The notes below the pieces were generated by a model. That model made no database searches, was not told where the DNA came from, and saw nothing but the letters and a program-made list of their open reading frames with translations. Shown here piece by piece: positions 17,231 to 26,845 of a stretch of 64,000 nucleotides of DNA. The position numbers and the translations under genes are program-made. Location: assembly GCF_000807925.1 (NCBI RefSeq), contig NZ_JRVC01000001.1:1-64000 (forward strand). The letters run 5' to 3'. The first letter of the stretch is position 1; every line of letters starts with the position of its first letter. Source of the stretch: Novosphingobium subterraneum. GTDB taxonomy: Bacteria; Pseudomonadota; Alphaproteobacteria; Sphingomonadales; Sphingomonadaceae.

Positions 17231-20200
17231 GTGCACGTCATCTTTCGCGAAACGCATGGGATGGAGGAAACGGCCATCCCACAGGATCTGGGGCAGGAGC
17301 CTGCGGATCTTGTCGTCCTGTCCTTCTCGGACAGCGATCTTGGTGCGTTCGCGGAAGGCTGGCGCCAGGCGCAAGCGGCGGATCCGGCATTTCCTTCGTT
17401 GCGGCTCGCCAATCTTGCCGCGCTGATCCACCCTTTGTCGGTCGACACCTATATCGAAAAGACATTGGCCGGGGCAAAGGCCGTGCTGATCCGGCTGATC
17501 GGCGGCACGCCCTATTGGAGCTACGGCCTTCAACAGGTCGAGACCCTCGCCCGATCGCGCGGGATTGCGCTTGCTGTCCTGCCTGCCGATGGTCGGCCGG
17601 ATTGGCACCTCGACAGTGTCTCCACGCTTCCTGCCGCCACGCTGGCCAAGCTTTGCCAGTTGTGTGACGAGGGCGGCGCGGCAGCGGCGCGCGCGGCCCT
17701 GGCCGCTCTCGCGCACGCCGCAGGGCTTGGCGTCAGCACTGTGACGCAATGCACGGCTTTGCCGGCAACTGGCGGATGGCACCCCTCCTGCGGGATCATC
17801 GATCCTGCCAGCTTCAGGCCCAATGCGGATCGGCCGCTGATCCTGATCGTCTTCTACCGTGCGTACCTCGCCGCACACGACCTGCACCCGATCGCCGCGC
17901 TTCATTCCGCGCTTGAACAACGCGGCTTTGACGCGCTCTCGATCTTCGTCCCCTCGCTCAAGCCCCCTGAGGTCAGGGCACAGGTGGATCGCTGGGTGCG
18001 TTCGCTGGCGCCTGCAGCCATCGTCAATGCCACGGCTTTTTCAGCGCGGGGCGAGGATGGCGGAACGCCGCTCGACGGGGGGGGCGTTCCGGTCTTCCAG
18101 ATCGCGCTTGCCACCGCACCGCGCGCAGGATGGGCGCGCACATCGCGTGGCCTCTCGCCGGCTGACCTTGCCATGCATGTCGTACTCCCCGAGATTGACG
18201 GGCGCATCTTTGCAGGCGTGTCGAGCTTCAAGGAAGCGGGCGAACGCGATCCGGCACTCGGCTTCGCTCCCTATTCGCACCGCGGCGATGACAACCGGAT
18301 CGCAGCGGTCGCCGACCGCGTGGCGCGCTGGATCGGGCTGGCCCGCAAGCCGGCATGCGAACGCCGCGTCGCCCTGATCCTGTCGACCTACCCCGGCAAG
18401 GCCTACCAGATGGCGCACGCCGTGGGTCTTGACGCGCTGGCCTCAGTCGATGCGATTGTCGCCGATCTGGCAGAGGCCGGGTACAAGGTCAGCCGCCCCA
18501 CCGATCTTGCCAGGCAGCTGGCGACCGAGCATCTGGTCTGGCCTTTGAATGCCTATCGCACTGCCATGTCCGCCCTGCCCGAGACGCTGCGGCAGGACCT
18601 TGCCTCGGCATGGGGAGAGCCGGAAGACGATCCGCTGGCTGTCGATGGGGCATTTCGCTTCCCGGCGCTCACGCTCGGCCAGGTGCTGGTGGCGCTTCAG
18701 CCCGAGCGGGGCGAGCCTATCAGTCGCGATGCAGACTATCACGACCTCTCGCGCTGCCCGCGGCACGCCTATGTCGCCTTCTACCTGTGGCTGGGCCAGC
18801 AGGGTACGGATGCGCTGGTCCATGTTGGCGCGCATGGTACGCTGGAATGGCTGCCGGGGAAGGCTGTAGCGCTGTCTGACGCTTGCTGGCCCGAAGCGCT
18901 GACACAAGCGATGCCGGTCATCTATCCCTTCATCGTCAACGATCCGGGCGAGGCAGCGCAGGCCAAGCGCCGCATCGGTGCTGTCACCATCGGCCATGTG
19001 CCGCCGCCGCTCGTCCCGACCGGAAGCGGCGCCGGGCTGGGCCGGATCGAGGCTTTGCTGGACGAATTCTCCAATGCCGACGGGCTGGACCCTGCCCGCC
19101 GGGACCGTCTGCAGAAATCCATCCGCGAGGAAGCTGCCGCGCTGGGGCTGGAGGCAGAGCTCGGCCTTGATACCGCCACCACTCTGGTCGAAGCGATCAC
19201 CCGGATCGATCGCTTCGTCTGCGATGTGAAAGCCAGCCAGTTCGGTGACGGTCTCCACGTTTTCGGCCGCGGTGAACAGGGCGCGGCAGAGCGGAACGGG
19301 CTTCTGGCTGGGCTGGACGGCCGATGGATCGCTCCCGGACCATCTGGCTCGCCCCATCGCGGACGAACCGATGTGCTGCCGACGGGACGCAACCTCTACA
19401 CGATCGATCCGCGCGCAGTACCTTCGCGCGCAGCGCATGCACAGGGCGTCGTGCTCGCCGAGGAGCTGCTCCGCCGCCATCTGCAGGATCACGGCGACTA
19501 CCCGCGTGGCCTTGTGGTGGATCTGTGGGGTTCGGCCACCATGCGCACGGCTGGTGAAGAGTTTGCGATGGCGCTGCACCTTCTGGGGGCAAAGCCGATG
19601 TGGGACATGGCTTCAGAGCGCGTGACGGGGGTTGAGATTCTCCCACTCGCCATGCTCGACCGCCCTCGCCTCGATGTAACGCTGCGCGTTTCGGGCCTGT
19701 TTCGTGATGCCTTTCCCACCCTGCCCGCCTTGTTCGGTCAGGCCGTCCGGGCGCTGTGCACCAGGGACGAACCCGCCGACTGGAACCCTTTCGTTGCCTT
19801 GGCCCCAGCGCCGCGCGTCTATGGTCCGCGTCCGGGCCGGTATGGACTCGGGATCGGAGACGCGGCCGAAACCTATACCGATGATGCCCGGCGTGCGGCG
19901 GGCGAAGCATGGCTGGCAGCCTCCGACCACGCGCTGGATAGCGTTTCCGATTCCAGCACGGGAAGCGAGGCTGACCCCGATGGCATCCGTCTGCGAGTGG
20001 CCAGCGCGGACGCCTTCGTCCACCTGCAGGACCTGCCTGAAACCGACCTCTTGCTGGCCGCGGACTATGCCGGGCACGAGGCAGGCTTTGCCGCAGCCCA
20101 GGCGATTGTCGGAGGCAAGGCCGCACTCTATCATCTCGACAATCGGGACCCGAACAACCCGGCGGCCCGCACGCTGACCGAAGAAATTGCCCGCGTGGTC

Positions 20201-20509
20201 CGTGCCCGAGCCGCCAATCCAGGCTGGATCGCAGGAATGATGCGCCACGGCTTTCGTGGGGGCGCGGAACTGGCCGCGACGCTGGACCATCTTGGCGCTT
20301 TCGCACATCTTTCCGGCAGCGTGCCGCCGCAGCTGATCGACCTTTATCACGAGGCAACGCTCGGCCAGTCCGAAGTTCGCGCCTTCCTCGAACGCGAAAA
20401 TCCCGATGCACTGGCGGCGATGGAAGCGCGCTTTGCCGCGCTGCATGCCGCGGGCCTCTGGCGCACCCGGCGAAATTCCATCCTGGCCAGCCTGCGGGAG
20501 GCACCATGA
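17231..20509 (+). CDS. cobN: Cobaltochelatase large subunit CobN
   Basis: 1092 aa from GTG 17231; the N-terminus HVIFRETHGMEETAIPQDLG fits the family. It is the catalytic subunit of ATP-dependent aerobic cobaltochelatase, which inserts Co2+ into hydrogenobyrinic acid a,c-diamide. Family segments include ALVHVGAHGTLEWLPGKAVAL, the TNLYTIDP-like TGRNLYTIDPRAVPS and ELLRRHLQDHGDYPRGLVVD. It lacks the extra length of some homologues. Its AAA+ partners CobS and CobT are absent from this window and must come from elsewhere. The stop overlaps the cobG start (ATGA). Confidence 0.97.
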   Translation: MHVIFRETHGMEETAIPQDLGQEPADLVVLSFSDSDLGAFAEGWRQAQAADPAFPSLRLANLAALIHPLSVDTYIEKTLAGAKAVLIRLIGGTPYWSYGLQQVETLARSRGIALAVLPADGRPDWHLDSVSTLPAATLAKLCQLCDEGGAAAARAALAALAHAAGLGVSTVTQCTALPATGGWHPSCGIIDPASFRPNADRPLILIVFYRAYLAAHDLHPIAALHSALEQRGFDALSIFVPSLKPPEVRAQVDRWVRSLAPAAIVNATAFSARGEDGGTPLDGGGVPVFQIALATAPRAGWARTSRGLSPADLAMHVVLPEIDGRIFAGVSSFKEAGERDPALGFAPYSHRGDDNRIAAVADRVARWIGLARKPACERRVALILSTYPGKAYQMAHAVGLDALASVDAIVADLAEAGYKVSRPTDLARQLATEHLVWPLNAYRTAMSALPETLRQDLASAWGEPEDDPLAVDGAFRFPALTLGQVLVALQPERGEPISRDADYHDLSRCPRHAYVAFYLWLGQQGTDALVHVGAHGTLEWLPGKAVALSDACWPEALTQAMPVIYPFIVNDPGEAAQAKRRIGAVTIGHVPPPLVPTGSGAGLGRIEALLDEFSNADGLDPARRDRLQKSIREEAAALGLEAELGLDTATTLVEAITRIDRFVCDVKASQFGDGLHVFGRGEQGAAERNGLLAGLDGRWIAPGPSGSPHRGRTDVLPTGRNLYTIDPRAVPSRAAHAQGVVLAEELLRRHLQDHGDYPRGLVVDLWGSATMRTAGEEFAMALHLLGAKPMWDMASERVTGVEILPLAMLDRPRLDVTLRVSGLFRDAFPTLPALFGQAVRALCTRDEPADWNPFVALAPAPRVYGPRPGRYGLGIGDAAETYTDDARRAAGEAWLAASDHALDSVSDSSTGSEADPDGIRLRVASADAFVHLQDLPETDLLLAADYAGHEAGFAAAQAIVGGKAALYHLDNRDPNNPAARTLTEEIARVVRARAANPGWIAGMMRHGFRGGAELAATLDHLGAFAHLSGSVPPQLIDLYHEATLGQSEVRAFLERENPDALAAMEARFAALHAAGLWRTRRNSILASLREAP

Positions 20510-21633
20510 CCGGATTTGCCGTCAAGGGCTGGTGCCCGGACGCATGGCACCCGATGATATCCGGCGACGGCCTACTGGTGCGGGTCAAACCCCGGCTCGG
20601 GCGGCTGACACGGGAGCAGGCGCTGGCCCTTTGCGATGCGGCCGCCACCTGCGGCAGCGGGCTGATCGACCTGACGCGGCGCGCCAATCTGCAGATTCGC
20701 GGCGTTGCCCAAGATCGCTGGCCCTTGCTGATCCAAAGGCTGATTGCGCTGGAATTAGTGCAGCCCGAGCCTGCACTCGAAGCGCGGCGCAACGTCCTTG
20801 TCGCGCCCGACTGGCAGGAGAACGACGACACCCACCGCATCGCCAACGCCCTGCTGGCCCGGATAGGCGAATGGCCCGATCTTCCCGGCAAGGTCGGGTT
20901 CGTCATCGATGCCGGCCCTGCCGCTGTGCTGACCGGCGCATCCGGCGATTTCCGTGTCGAACGCGGCACGGACGGCAGCCTCATCCTTCGCGCCGATGGT
21001 TGCCTCACCGGATCAAGCCTGTCTCCAGGCACGGAAGCGGACGCCCTGATCGCTCTCGCTCACTGGTTCGCCGCGAGCGGCGCCGCCGCAGCCGGGCGCA
21101 TGGCCCGTTGGGATGCGGAACTTCCCGCATGGGCAAAAGGTGCGATCGCGCCTGCAATGGCTGAACCGGGCCATGTGCTTGGCACCGGACATCATCCATC
21201 GATCGCGCTGGCGTTCGGGCTGATAGAGGCTTCGGAGCTCGCCATCCTGCTCGAATCCGGTTCTGCTTCTGGACTGCGAACAACACCGTGGCGGCGGCTG
21301 TTGATCGAGGGGGCGGCGGCTGCCCGGACCCACCCGTCCACCGGCGCTAAACCTGATCCGCTGCCCCATGTGGAAGCCTGCCCGGGCGCACCATTGTGCG
21401 CACAGGCGACGGTTGAAACCCGTGCGCTTGCGCGCCGACTTGCGCCCTATGTCTCGGGACGGCTGCACGTTTCGGGTTGTGCCAAAGGCTGCGCCTGCTC
21501 GCAGGTGGCCGATGTCACGCTGACCGGACGCAACGGCAGGTTCGATCTGGTCCTTGCTGGCAAAGCCGGATCGCCTCCGTCCCGCTCCGGCTTGAGCGCC
21601 AGCGAAATCCTCGCGCATTTTGGAGCCGTCTGA
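20506..21633 (+). CDS. cobG: Precorrin-3B synthase CobG
   Basis: 375 aa. It is the O2-dependent monooxygenase of the aerobic pathway, converting precorrin-3A to precorrin-3B. It is related to nitrite/sulfite reductases. Four Cys residues near the C-terminus (ACPGAPLCAQ about 292 and SGCAKGCACS about 324) match the [4Fe-4S] ligands, and LTRRANLQIRG is the N-terminal reductase motif. Its presence identifies the oxygen-dependent route. It is coupled to cobN and cobH by overlapping codons. Confidence 0.95.
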   Translation: MTGFAVKGWCPDAWHPMISGDGLLVRVKPRLGRLTREQALALCDAAATCGSGLIDLTRRANLQIRGVAQDRWPLLIQRLIALELVQPEPALEARRNVLVAPDWQENDDTHRIANALLARIGEWPDLPGKVGFVIDAGPAAVLTGASGDFRVERGTDGSLILRADGCLTGSSLSPGTEADALIALAHWFAASGAAAAGRMARWDAELPAWAKGAIAPAMAEPGHVLGTGHHPSIALAFGLIEASELAILLESGSASGLRTTPWRRLLIEGAAAARTHPSTGAKPDPLPHVEACPGAPLCAQATVETRALARRLAPYVSGRLHVSGCAKGCACSQVADVTLTGRNGRFDLVLAGKAGSPPSRSGLSASEILAHFGAV

Positions 21634-22262
21634 TGCCCCATGTCTATGAAACCGACGGGGCAGCGATCTATCGCCAGTCGTTTGCCACGATCCGCGCCGA
21701 AGCCGATCTCTCCCCTTTCGCGCCAGGCGAAGAGCAGGTGGCAGTGCGGATGATCCATGCGGCCGGGATGGTCGGACTTGCAGCGCATATCCGGTTCTCG
21801 TCGGGATTTGCCGATGCGGCACGCGCTGCGCTGGCCGGCGGCGCGCCGATACTGTGCGATGCGCGGATGGTGTCTGAAGGGATCACCCGCGCCCGGCTTC
21901 CCGGGAGCAACGCAATCATCTGCACGCTGCAAGATCCTGCGGTGCCTGACCTTGCACGCAAGATCGGCAACACCCGATCCGCTGCCGCGCTGGAACTGTG
22001 GCGGCCCATTCTGGCGGGTGCGGTCGTGGCGATCGGCAATGCACCAACCGCGCTGTTTCATCTGCTGAACATGCTGGAAGACCCCGCCTGCCCACGCCCT
22101 GCGGCGATCATCGGCTGTCCGGTGGGCTTCGTGGGAGCAGCTGAATCCAAGGCTGCCCTCTGGGCCGCTCCTCCTGCACCCTGCTGCGTCGTCGAGGGCC
22201 GCCTTGGCGGCAGTGCCATCACCGTGGCGGCCATCAACGCGCTGGCGAGTACGGCCGAATGA
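21633..22262 (+). CDS. cobH: Precorrin-8X methylmutase CobH
   Basis: 209 aa from ATG 21633, overlapping the cobG stop (TGATG). It moves the C11 methyl group to C12, converting precorrin-8X to hydrogenobyrinic acid. The likely catalytic His42 lies in RMIHAAGMVGLA. Other family segments are PILCDARMVSEGI, IGNAPTALFHLLNML and IIGCPVGFVGAAESK. Length is normal. The stop overlaps cobI. Confidence 0.96.
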   Translation: MPHVYETDGAAIYRQSFATIRAEADLSPFAPGEEQVAVRMIHAAGMVGLAAHIRFSSGFADAARAALAGGAPILCDARMVSEGITRARLPGSNAIICTLQDPAVPDLARKIGNTRSAAALELWRPILAGAVVAIGNAPTALFHLLNMLEDPACPRPAAIIGCPVGFVGAAESKAALWAAPPAPCCVVEGRLGGSAITVAAINALASTAE

Positions 22263-22996
22263 ACGCCGGCACGAACATCGGCACCATTCACGGTGTCGGG
22301 CTTGGTCCGGGTGCGGCAGACCTGCTGAGCGTGCGCGCCGACCGGCTTGTACGCACGGCGCACCACGTCGCCTATTTCCGCAAGGCTGGGCGGCCCGGCC
22401 AGGCAAGGCGCATCGTGGAAGGGATGCTCCGCGCTGACGTGATCGAGTTTCCGATGGAATATCCGGTAACCACCGAAATCCCGGTATCCGATCCTCGCTA
22501 CAATGCCTGCCTGTCGGCGTTCTACACGCACTGTTCGGAGCGGCTTGCAGCGATTTCGCAGCAGGGTGAGGACGTCGTCGTGCTGTGTGAGGGCGACCCG
22601 TTCTTCTACGGCTCCTTCATGCACCTCCATGCCCGCCTTTCAGGCCGCATACCGGTGGAAGTCGTCCCTGGCATCACGGGCATGTCTGGCGCCTGGACCG
22701 CGACGGACCTGCCGATCACCTGGGGCGATGATGTGATGACCGTGGTCATGGCCACGCTGCCGGAAGCCGAGCTTGCCCGCCGGATCCGCGAGACTGACGC
22801 GCTGGTGGTGATGAAGATCGGTCGGAACCTGCCCAAGCTTCGCCGCGCCGTGGCAGCCGCCGGGCGCATGGATGCGGCATGGCTGGTCGAACACGCAGCG
22901 ATGCCCGGACAGCGCGTCACCATGCTGGCCGAGGCTGAGGCGGTGACCCCCTATTTCTCGATCCTGCTGATCCATGGTCAGGGGAGGCGACCATGA
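22259..22996 (+). CDS. cobI: Precorrin-2 C20-methyltransferase CobI
   Basis: 245 aa. SAM-dependent methyltransferase that methylates C20 of precorrin-2 to give precorrin-3A. It has the tetrapyrrole-methylase glycine loop GVGLGPGAADLLSVRA at the N-terminus, VVLCEGDPFFYGSFMHL in the middle and VVPGITGMSGAW. Start at ATG 22259 overlaps the cobH stop, and the stop overlaps the cobJ start. Confidence 0.96.
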   Translation: MNAGTNIGTIHGVGLGPGAADLLSVRADRLVRTAHHVAYFRKAGRPGQARRIVEGMLRADVIEFPMEYPVTTEIPVSDPRYNACLSAFYTHCSERLAAISQQGEDVVVLCEGDPFFYGSFMHLHARLSGRIPVEVVPGITGMSGAWTATDLPITWGDDVMTVVMATLPEAELARRIRETDALVVMKIGRNLPKLRRAVAAAGRMDAAWLVEHAAMPGQRVTMLAEAEAVTPYFSILLIHGQGRRP

Positions 22997-23769
22997 CCGG
23001 GGAAAAGGACAAGGGTTGGCTAGCAATCGCCGGTCTGGGACCAGGAGACGAGGCACTCGTCACACCCGAAGTCACCGCCGCGCTGGCCGGGGCTACGGAC
23101 GTGATCGGGTACATTCCCTATGTCGCCCGGATAGCTGCACGCGAAGGCCTGACGCTTCACCCCTCGGACAACCGGGTGGAGCTCGACCGCGCCGCTCTGG
23201 CGCTCGATCTTGCGGCGCAGGGCCGCAGGGTCGTTGTCGTATCGTCAGGTGATCCGGGGGTGTTCGCGATGGCCTCGGCGGTATTCGAAGCGCTTGAGGC
23301 AGGTCCTTCCCGCTGGCGGACGCTGGATATCAGGGTGCTGCCGGGCATCACCGCCATGCTGGCCGCCAGTGCACGGGCCGGGGCACCGCTGGGTCACGAT
23401 TTTTGCGCGATCAATCTTTCCGACAACCTGAAACCCTGGGCCATGATCGAAAAGCGGCTGCGGCTGGCCGTGGAGGCGGACTTTGCCTTGGCGCTTTACA
23501 ACCCCCGCTCGAAGGCACGTCCCGAAGGCTTCGCCCGTGCGCTGGCCTTATTGAAGGAGCTGTGCGGCGATGATCGCCCGATGCTGTTTGCCCGCGCCGT
23601 CACAACGCCGCAGGAAGATCTGCGCATCGTGCCGCTGGGCAAGGCGCACGATGAAATGGCCGACATGCGCACCACGGTGATCGTGGGATCAAGCCGGACG
23701 CGGATCATCGAACGTGCGGCAGGCCCTATCCTCTATACGCCCCGGTCCGTTGCGGAAGTGGCCTCATGA
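22993..23769 (+). CDS. cobJ: Precorrin-3B C17-methyltransferase CobJ
   Basis: 258 aa. It methylates C17 with ring contraction, making precorrin-4. SAM-binding loop IAGLGPGDEALVTPEV near residues 12-27, SSGDPGVFAMASAVFE, LPGITAMLAASARAGAPLGHDFC and ALYNPRSKARP. The 3' end overlaps the tail of cobK, which runs on the opposite strand, by 37 bp. Confidence 0.96.
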   Translation: MTGEKDKGWLAIAGLGPGDEALVTPEVTAALAGATDVIGYIPYVARIAAREGLTLHPSDNRVELDRAALALDLAAQGRRVVVVSSGDPGVFAMASAVFEALEAGPSRWRTLDIRVLPGITAMLAASARAGAPLGHDFCAINLSDNLKPWAMIEKRLRLAVEADFALALYNPRSKARPEGFARALALLKELCGDDRPMLFARAVTTPQEDLRIVPLGKAHDEMADMRTTVIVGSSRTRIIERAAGPILYTPRSVAEVAS

Positions 23770-24494
23770 CCAAGCCATTCCAGCACATCTTCTGCGCGAC
23801 AGACCTCGATCCGGTCACCGATCACCGGGCGGTCGATCATCACGACCGGAAGCTTGAGCTGGCGCGCAGCGACAAGCTTTGCCTCGGCGCCCGTGCCACC
23901 GGCGTTCTTGCACACAACAAGGTCGATCATGTGAGACTGCATCAGCAGCCGATCACCTTCAGCCGTAAACGGCCCGCGATCGATGACAAGGTCGTGGGAG
24001 GGCAGGCCTGGGGGCGCAGCCGGAGGGTCAACAAAGCGCAGCAGGTAGTGATGCTGCGGCTGTGCGGCAAAGGCTTCCACATGCATTCGGCCCAGCGCGA
24101 GCAGGATGCGGCGCGGCGTGCCCGCAAGTTTGGCCACCGCAGCGGCAGTGTCTCTCACGCATGTCCAGCGATCGCCCGACCCGGCCTCCCATGCGGGTCT
24201 GGTCAAGGCGATATGGGCAATCCCGGCAATCCGCGCGGCCTTTATGGCATGTGCGCTCATAGTCGCGGCAAAGGGATGCGTCGCATCGACCAGATGCGTG
24301 ATGCGATGGTCTTGGAGATAGGCCACAAGCCCCGCCACCCCACCAAAGCCGCCGACGCGGATCGGCACCGGCTGTGGCCGCGGGTTGTCGGTCCTGCCCG
24401 CGTAGCTGAGTGTCGTCGCAACCTGCGCTGCCGCAAGCAGGCGCGCCAGTGCGCTCGCTTCGGTTGTTCCGCCAAGCAGGAGAACATTCGGCAT
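23733..24494 (-). CDS. cobK: Precorrin-6A reductase CobK (inverted within the operon)
   Basis: 253 aa from ATG 24494 (an ATG at 24503 adds three residues). It uses NADPH to reduce precorrin-6A to dihydro-precorrin-6A. N-terminal nucleotide-binding region NVLLLGGTTEASALARLLA, then HLVDATHPFAATMSAHAI, ILLALGRMHVEAFA, LLMQSHMIDLVVCKNAGGTG and AARQLKLPVVMIDRP. It is the only cob gene on the minus strand. It overlaps cobJ tail to tail, and its start is divergent from and overlaps the start of cobL. It therefore needs its own promoter inside or upstream of cobL. Confidence 0.95.
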   Translation of the reverse strand: MPNVLLLGGTTEASALARLLAAAQVATTLSYAGRTDNPRPQPVPIRVGGFGGVAGLVAYLQDHRITHLVDATHPFAATMSAHAIKAARIAGIAHIALTRPAWEAGSGDRWTCVRDTAAAVAKLAGTPRRILLALGRMHVEAFAAQPQHHYLLRFVDPPAAPPGLPSHDLVIDRGPFTAEGDRLLMQSHMIDLVVCKNAGGTGAEAKLVAARQLKLPVVMIDRPVIGDRIEVCRAEDVLEWLGHEATSATDRGV

Positions 24495-25701
24495 GGCTGA
24501 CATGGACCCTCGCGCATGGTTGACGATCATCGGCATCGGTGAAGACGGCGTGGACGGCCTGTGCTCAGCGGGCCGGGCCGCGCTGGCCAGGGCCGAACTG
24601 GTCATGGGATCGGCGCGCCATCTAGCGCTGCTTCCCGCGCTTACCTGCGCGGTCTTCAAATGGCCAGTTCCCTTTGCCGACGGCATAGCCGAACTGCTGG
24701 CGCATCGCGGGCGGCGGGTGGTCATGCTGTCATCGGGCGATCCGTTCTGGTTCGGCGCAGGCGCAAGCCTTGCGCGCCATCTCGGTCCGGCGGAATGGGT
24801 TGCGCACCCCGCGCCATCGACCTTCAGCCTTGCTGCCGCCCGGCTGGGCTGGCCGATCGAGGAAACGGCCTGCCTCGGCCTGCACGCAGCGCCGCTGGAC
24901 CGCTTGTGCCCCCATATCGCACCCGCCCAGCGCGCCATTGTCCTGCTGCGCGATGGCGATGCCGTTGCCACGGCGGCGCAATATCTGACCAGCAAGGGCT
25001 TCGGCCCATCGACGCTTCATGTGATGGAAGCGCTGGGCGGCCCCCATGAACGCCTCCGCGTGACGACCGCGCAAGCCCTGCCGTTCGCAGACATTGCCCA
25101 TCCCGTTGCCGTGGGCATCGCGTTCGCCGGTTCAGGCAATGTCCTGCCCGTCACATCCGGCAGACCGGATGCGTGGTTCGATCACGACGGACAGATCACC
25201 AAGGCCCCGGTGCGCGCCCTGACCCTCTCGGCCCTCGCCCCGCGTGCCGGTGAATGGCTCTGGGATATCGGCACGGGTTCTGGGTCAATCGCGATCGAAT
25301 GGCTGCTGGCTCATCCCGCCAACCGGGCGACCGCGTTCGAAGCCGATCCGCTACGGGCCGGCCGCGCCCGCGCAAACGCCAAGGCTCTGGGTGTAGACCG
25401 GTTGGATGTGATCAATGCCCGGATGCCCGAAGGCCTGCCGGAAGGCCCCCATCCGCATGCTGTGTTCATCGGTGGCGGCTTGTCCGACCCGCTGCTCGAT
25501 GCCCTCTGGGCCCGGCTGCCTGATGGAACGCGGCTGGTGGCGAACGCCGTGAGCCTTGAATCTGAAGCCGCTCTTACCCGTTGGCATGGCGCAAAGGGCG
25601 GCAGTCTGCTGCGGATCGAACTGGCCGATGCCGTGCCCCTTGGCCAGCGGCATGGCTGGAAGGGGCGCTATCCCGTGGTACAGTGGAGCGTCACGCTATG
25701 A
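24493..25701 (+). CDS. cobL: Precorrin-6Y C5,15-methyltransferase (decarboxylating) CobL
   Basis: 402 aa, a CbiE-CbiT fusion of full length. The N-terminal half is a tetrapyrrole methylase ([30 protein letters not shown]). The C-terminal half is a Rossmann methyltransferase with [15 protein letters not shown] (about residues 255-269) and [16 protein letters not shown]. It methylates C5 and C15 and removes the acetate carboxyl, giving precorrin-8X. ATG 24493 is used here; ATG 24502 is an alternative and would remove the overlap with cobK. It is coupled to cobE. Confidence 0.96.
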   Translation: MADMDPRAWLTIIGIGEDGVDGLCSAGRAALARAELVMGSARHLALLPALTCAVFKWPVPFADGIAELLAHRGRRVVMLSSGDPFWFGAGASLARHLGPAEWVAHPAPSTFSLAAARLGWPIEETACLGLHAAPLDRLCPHIAPAQRAIVLLRDGDAVATAAQYLTSKGFGPSTLHVMEALGGPHERLRVTTAQALPFADIAHPVAVGIAFAGSGNVLPVTSGRPDAWFDHDGQITKAPVRALTLSALAPRAGEWLWDIGTGSGSIAIEWLLAHPANRATAFEADPLRAGRARANAKALGVDRLDVINARMPEGLPEGPHPHAVFIGGGLSDPLLDALWARLPDGTRLVANAVSLESEAALTRWHGAKGGSLLRIELADAVPLGQRHGWKGRYPVVQWSVTL

Positions 25702-26063
25702 TCGTGGCTGGCTTCGGCTTTCGGCGCGGCGCAGGCCTCGCTTCGCTGCGGGCGGCGCTGGAACTGGCGCAGGACGGGCTGCCCCCTATAACCCATTTGG
25801 CGACCGCCATCGACAAGACGTCTGCGTTGGTACCGCTTGCAGAGGCACTGGGACTGCCGATGACCGGCATCCCATCGGCGTCCCTGTCCACCACGCCTAC
25901 GCCCACCAGCTCTGCCGCCAGCCTGAAGGCACGCGCGACCGGCAGTGTCGCAGAAGCCTGCGCGCTGGTCGCCGCTGGTCCGGGCGCCCGCCTTTTGCGC
26001 ACGCGCCACATCTCGCCCGATCGCATGGCCAGCTGCGCCATTGCCGAAGGATCACAGCCATGA
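25698..26063 (+). CDS. cobE: Cobalamin biosynthesis protein CobE (CbiG C-terminal domain)
   Basis: 121 aa from ATG 25698, overlapping the cobL stop (ATGA). It matches the small CobE/CbiG-C domain: [18 protein letters not shown] at the start, [20 protein letters not shown] and [16 protein letters not shown]. In anaerobic organisms this domain is part of CbiG. In the aerobic pathway its exact role is unsettled. It sits between cobL and cobM, as in other alphaproteobacteria. Confidence 0.9.
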   Translation: MIVAGFGFRRGAGLASLRAALELAQDGLPPITHLATAIDKTSALVPLAEALGLPMTGIPSASLSTTPTPTSSAASLKARATGSVAEACALVAAGPGARLLRTRHISPDRMASCAIAEGSQP

Positions 26064-26845
26064 CCGTCCACTTCATCGGCGCCGGCCCCGGCGCACCCGA
26101 TCTTTTGACCCTGCGAGGGCGCGACCTGATCGCCGCCAGCCCGGTCTGCCTCTATGCCGGTTCGCTGGTTCCCGTGGCTGTACTCGATCACTGTCCGCCC
26201 GGTGCCCGCATCGTCAACACCGCGCCCATGACGCTGGACGAGATCATCGCCGAGATAGCGGAGGCTGACGCCGCAGGGTGCGATGTTGCCCGCCTCCATT
26301 CGGGCGACCTGTCCGTCTGGTCGGCAATGGGCGAACAATTGCGCCGCCTGCGCGCACTGGACATTCCGTTTACGGTCACGCCGGGTGTTCCCGCCTTCTC
26401 GGCGGCAGCGGCGGCTCTGGAAGCCGAACTGACCTTGCCCGAGCTCGGCCAGTCGCTGGTACTCACGCGCACGCCAGGGCGGGCCAGCGCGATGCCGCAG
26501 AGCGAGAGCCTCGCCAATTTCGCTGTGACGGGCGCGACTCTGGCTATCCATCTATCGATCCACAACCTCGCGCGGGTCGTGGCCGATCTTGCTCCCGCCT
26601 ATGGCGCGGATTGCCCCGTTGCGGTCGTCTGGCGCGCCAGCTGGCCCGACCAGCGGATCGTCCGGGCCACCCTCGACACCGTCGAAACAGCCATCGCCGG
26701 CAGCATGGAACGAACCGCGCTGATCCTTGTCGGACGGGTGCTGGGGGCGGAGGACTTCGCACAAAGCAGCCTCTACGCCCACGGCTACGACCGGCGCTTC
26801 CGCCCACAGGATGCGAGCTCGCGCTTTGCAGGAGCCGGGGAATGA
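26060..26845 (+). CDS. cobM: Precorrin-4 C11-methyltransferase CobM
   Basis: 261 aa from ATG 26060, overlapping cobE. It methylates C11 of precorrin-4 to give precorrin-5. SAM-binding loop [58 protein letters not shown] and [20 protein letters not shown] are all typical. The stop overlaps the cobB start (ATGA at 26842). Confidence 0.96.
   Translation: MTVHFIGAGPGAPDLLTLRGRDLIAASPVCLYAGSLVPVAVLDHCPPGARIVNTAPMTLDEIIAEIAEADAAGCDVARLHSGDLSVWSAMGEQLRRLRALDIPFTVTPGVPAFSAAAAALEAELTLPELGQSLVLTRTPGRASAMPQSESLANFAVTGATLAIHLSIHNLARVVADLAPAYGADCPVAVVWRASWPDQRIVRATLDTVETAIAGSMERTALILVGRVLGAEDFAQSSLYAHGYDRRFRPQDASSRFAGAGE

Noticed and set aside
17231..20509. CobN as a magnesium chelatase BchH
   Set aside because: The N-terminus, neighbouring cobW and cobG, and the cobalamin riboswitch all fit CobN; no bacteriochlorophyll genes are present.
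19197..21032. 611-codon minus-strand frame opposite cobN and cobG
   Set aside because: Arg/Pro/Ser-rich low-complexity protein opposite two well-conserved genes; a shadow frame.
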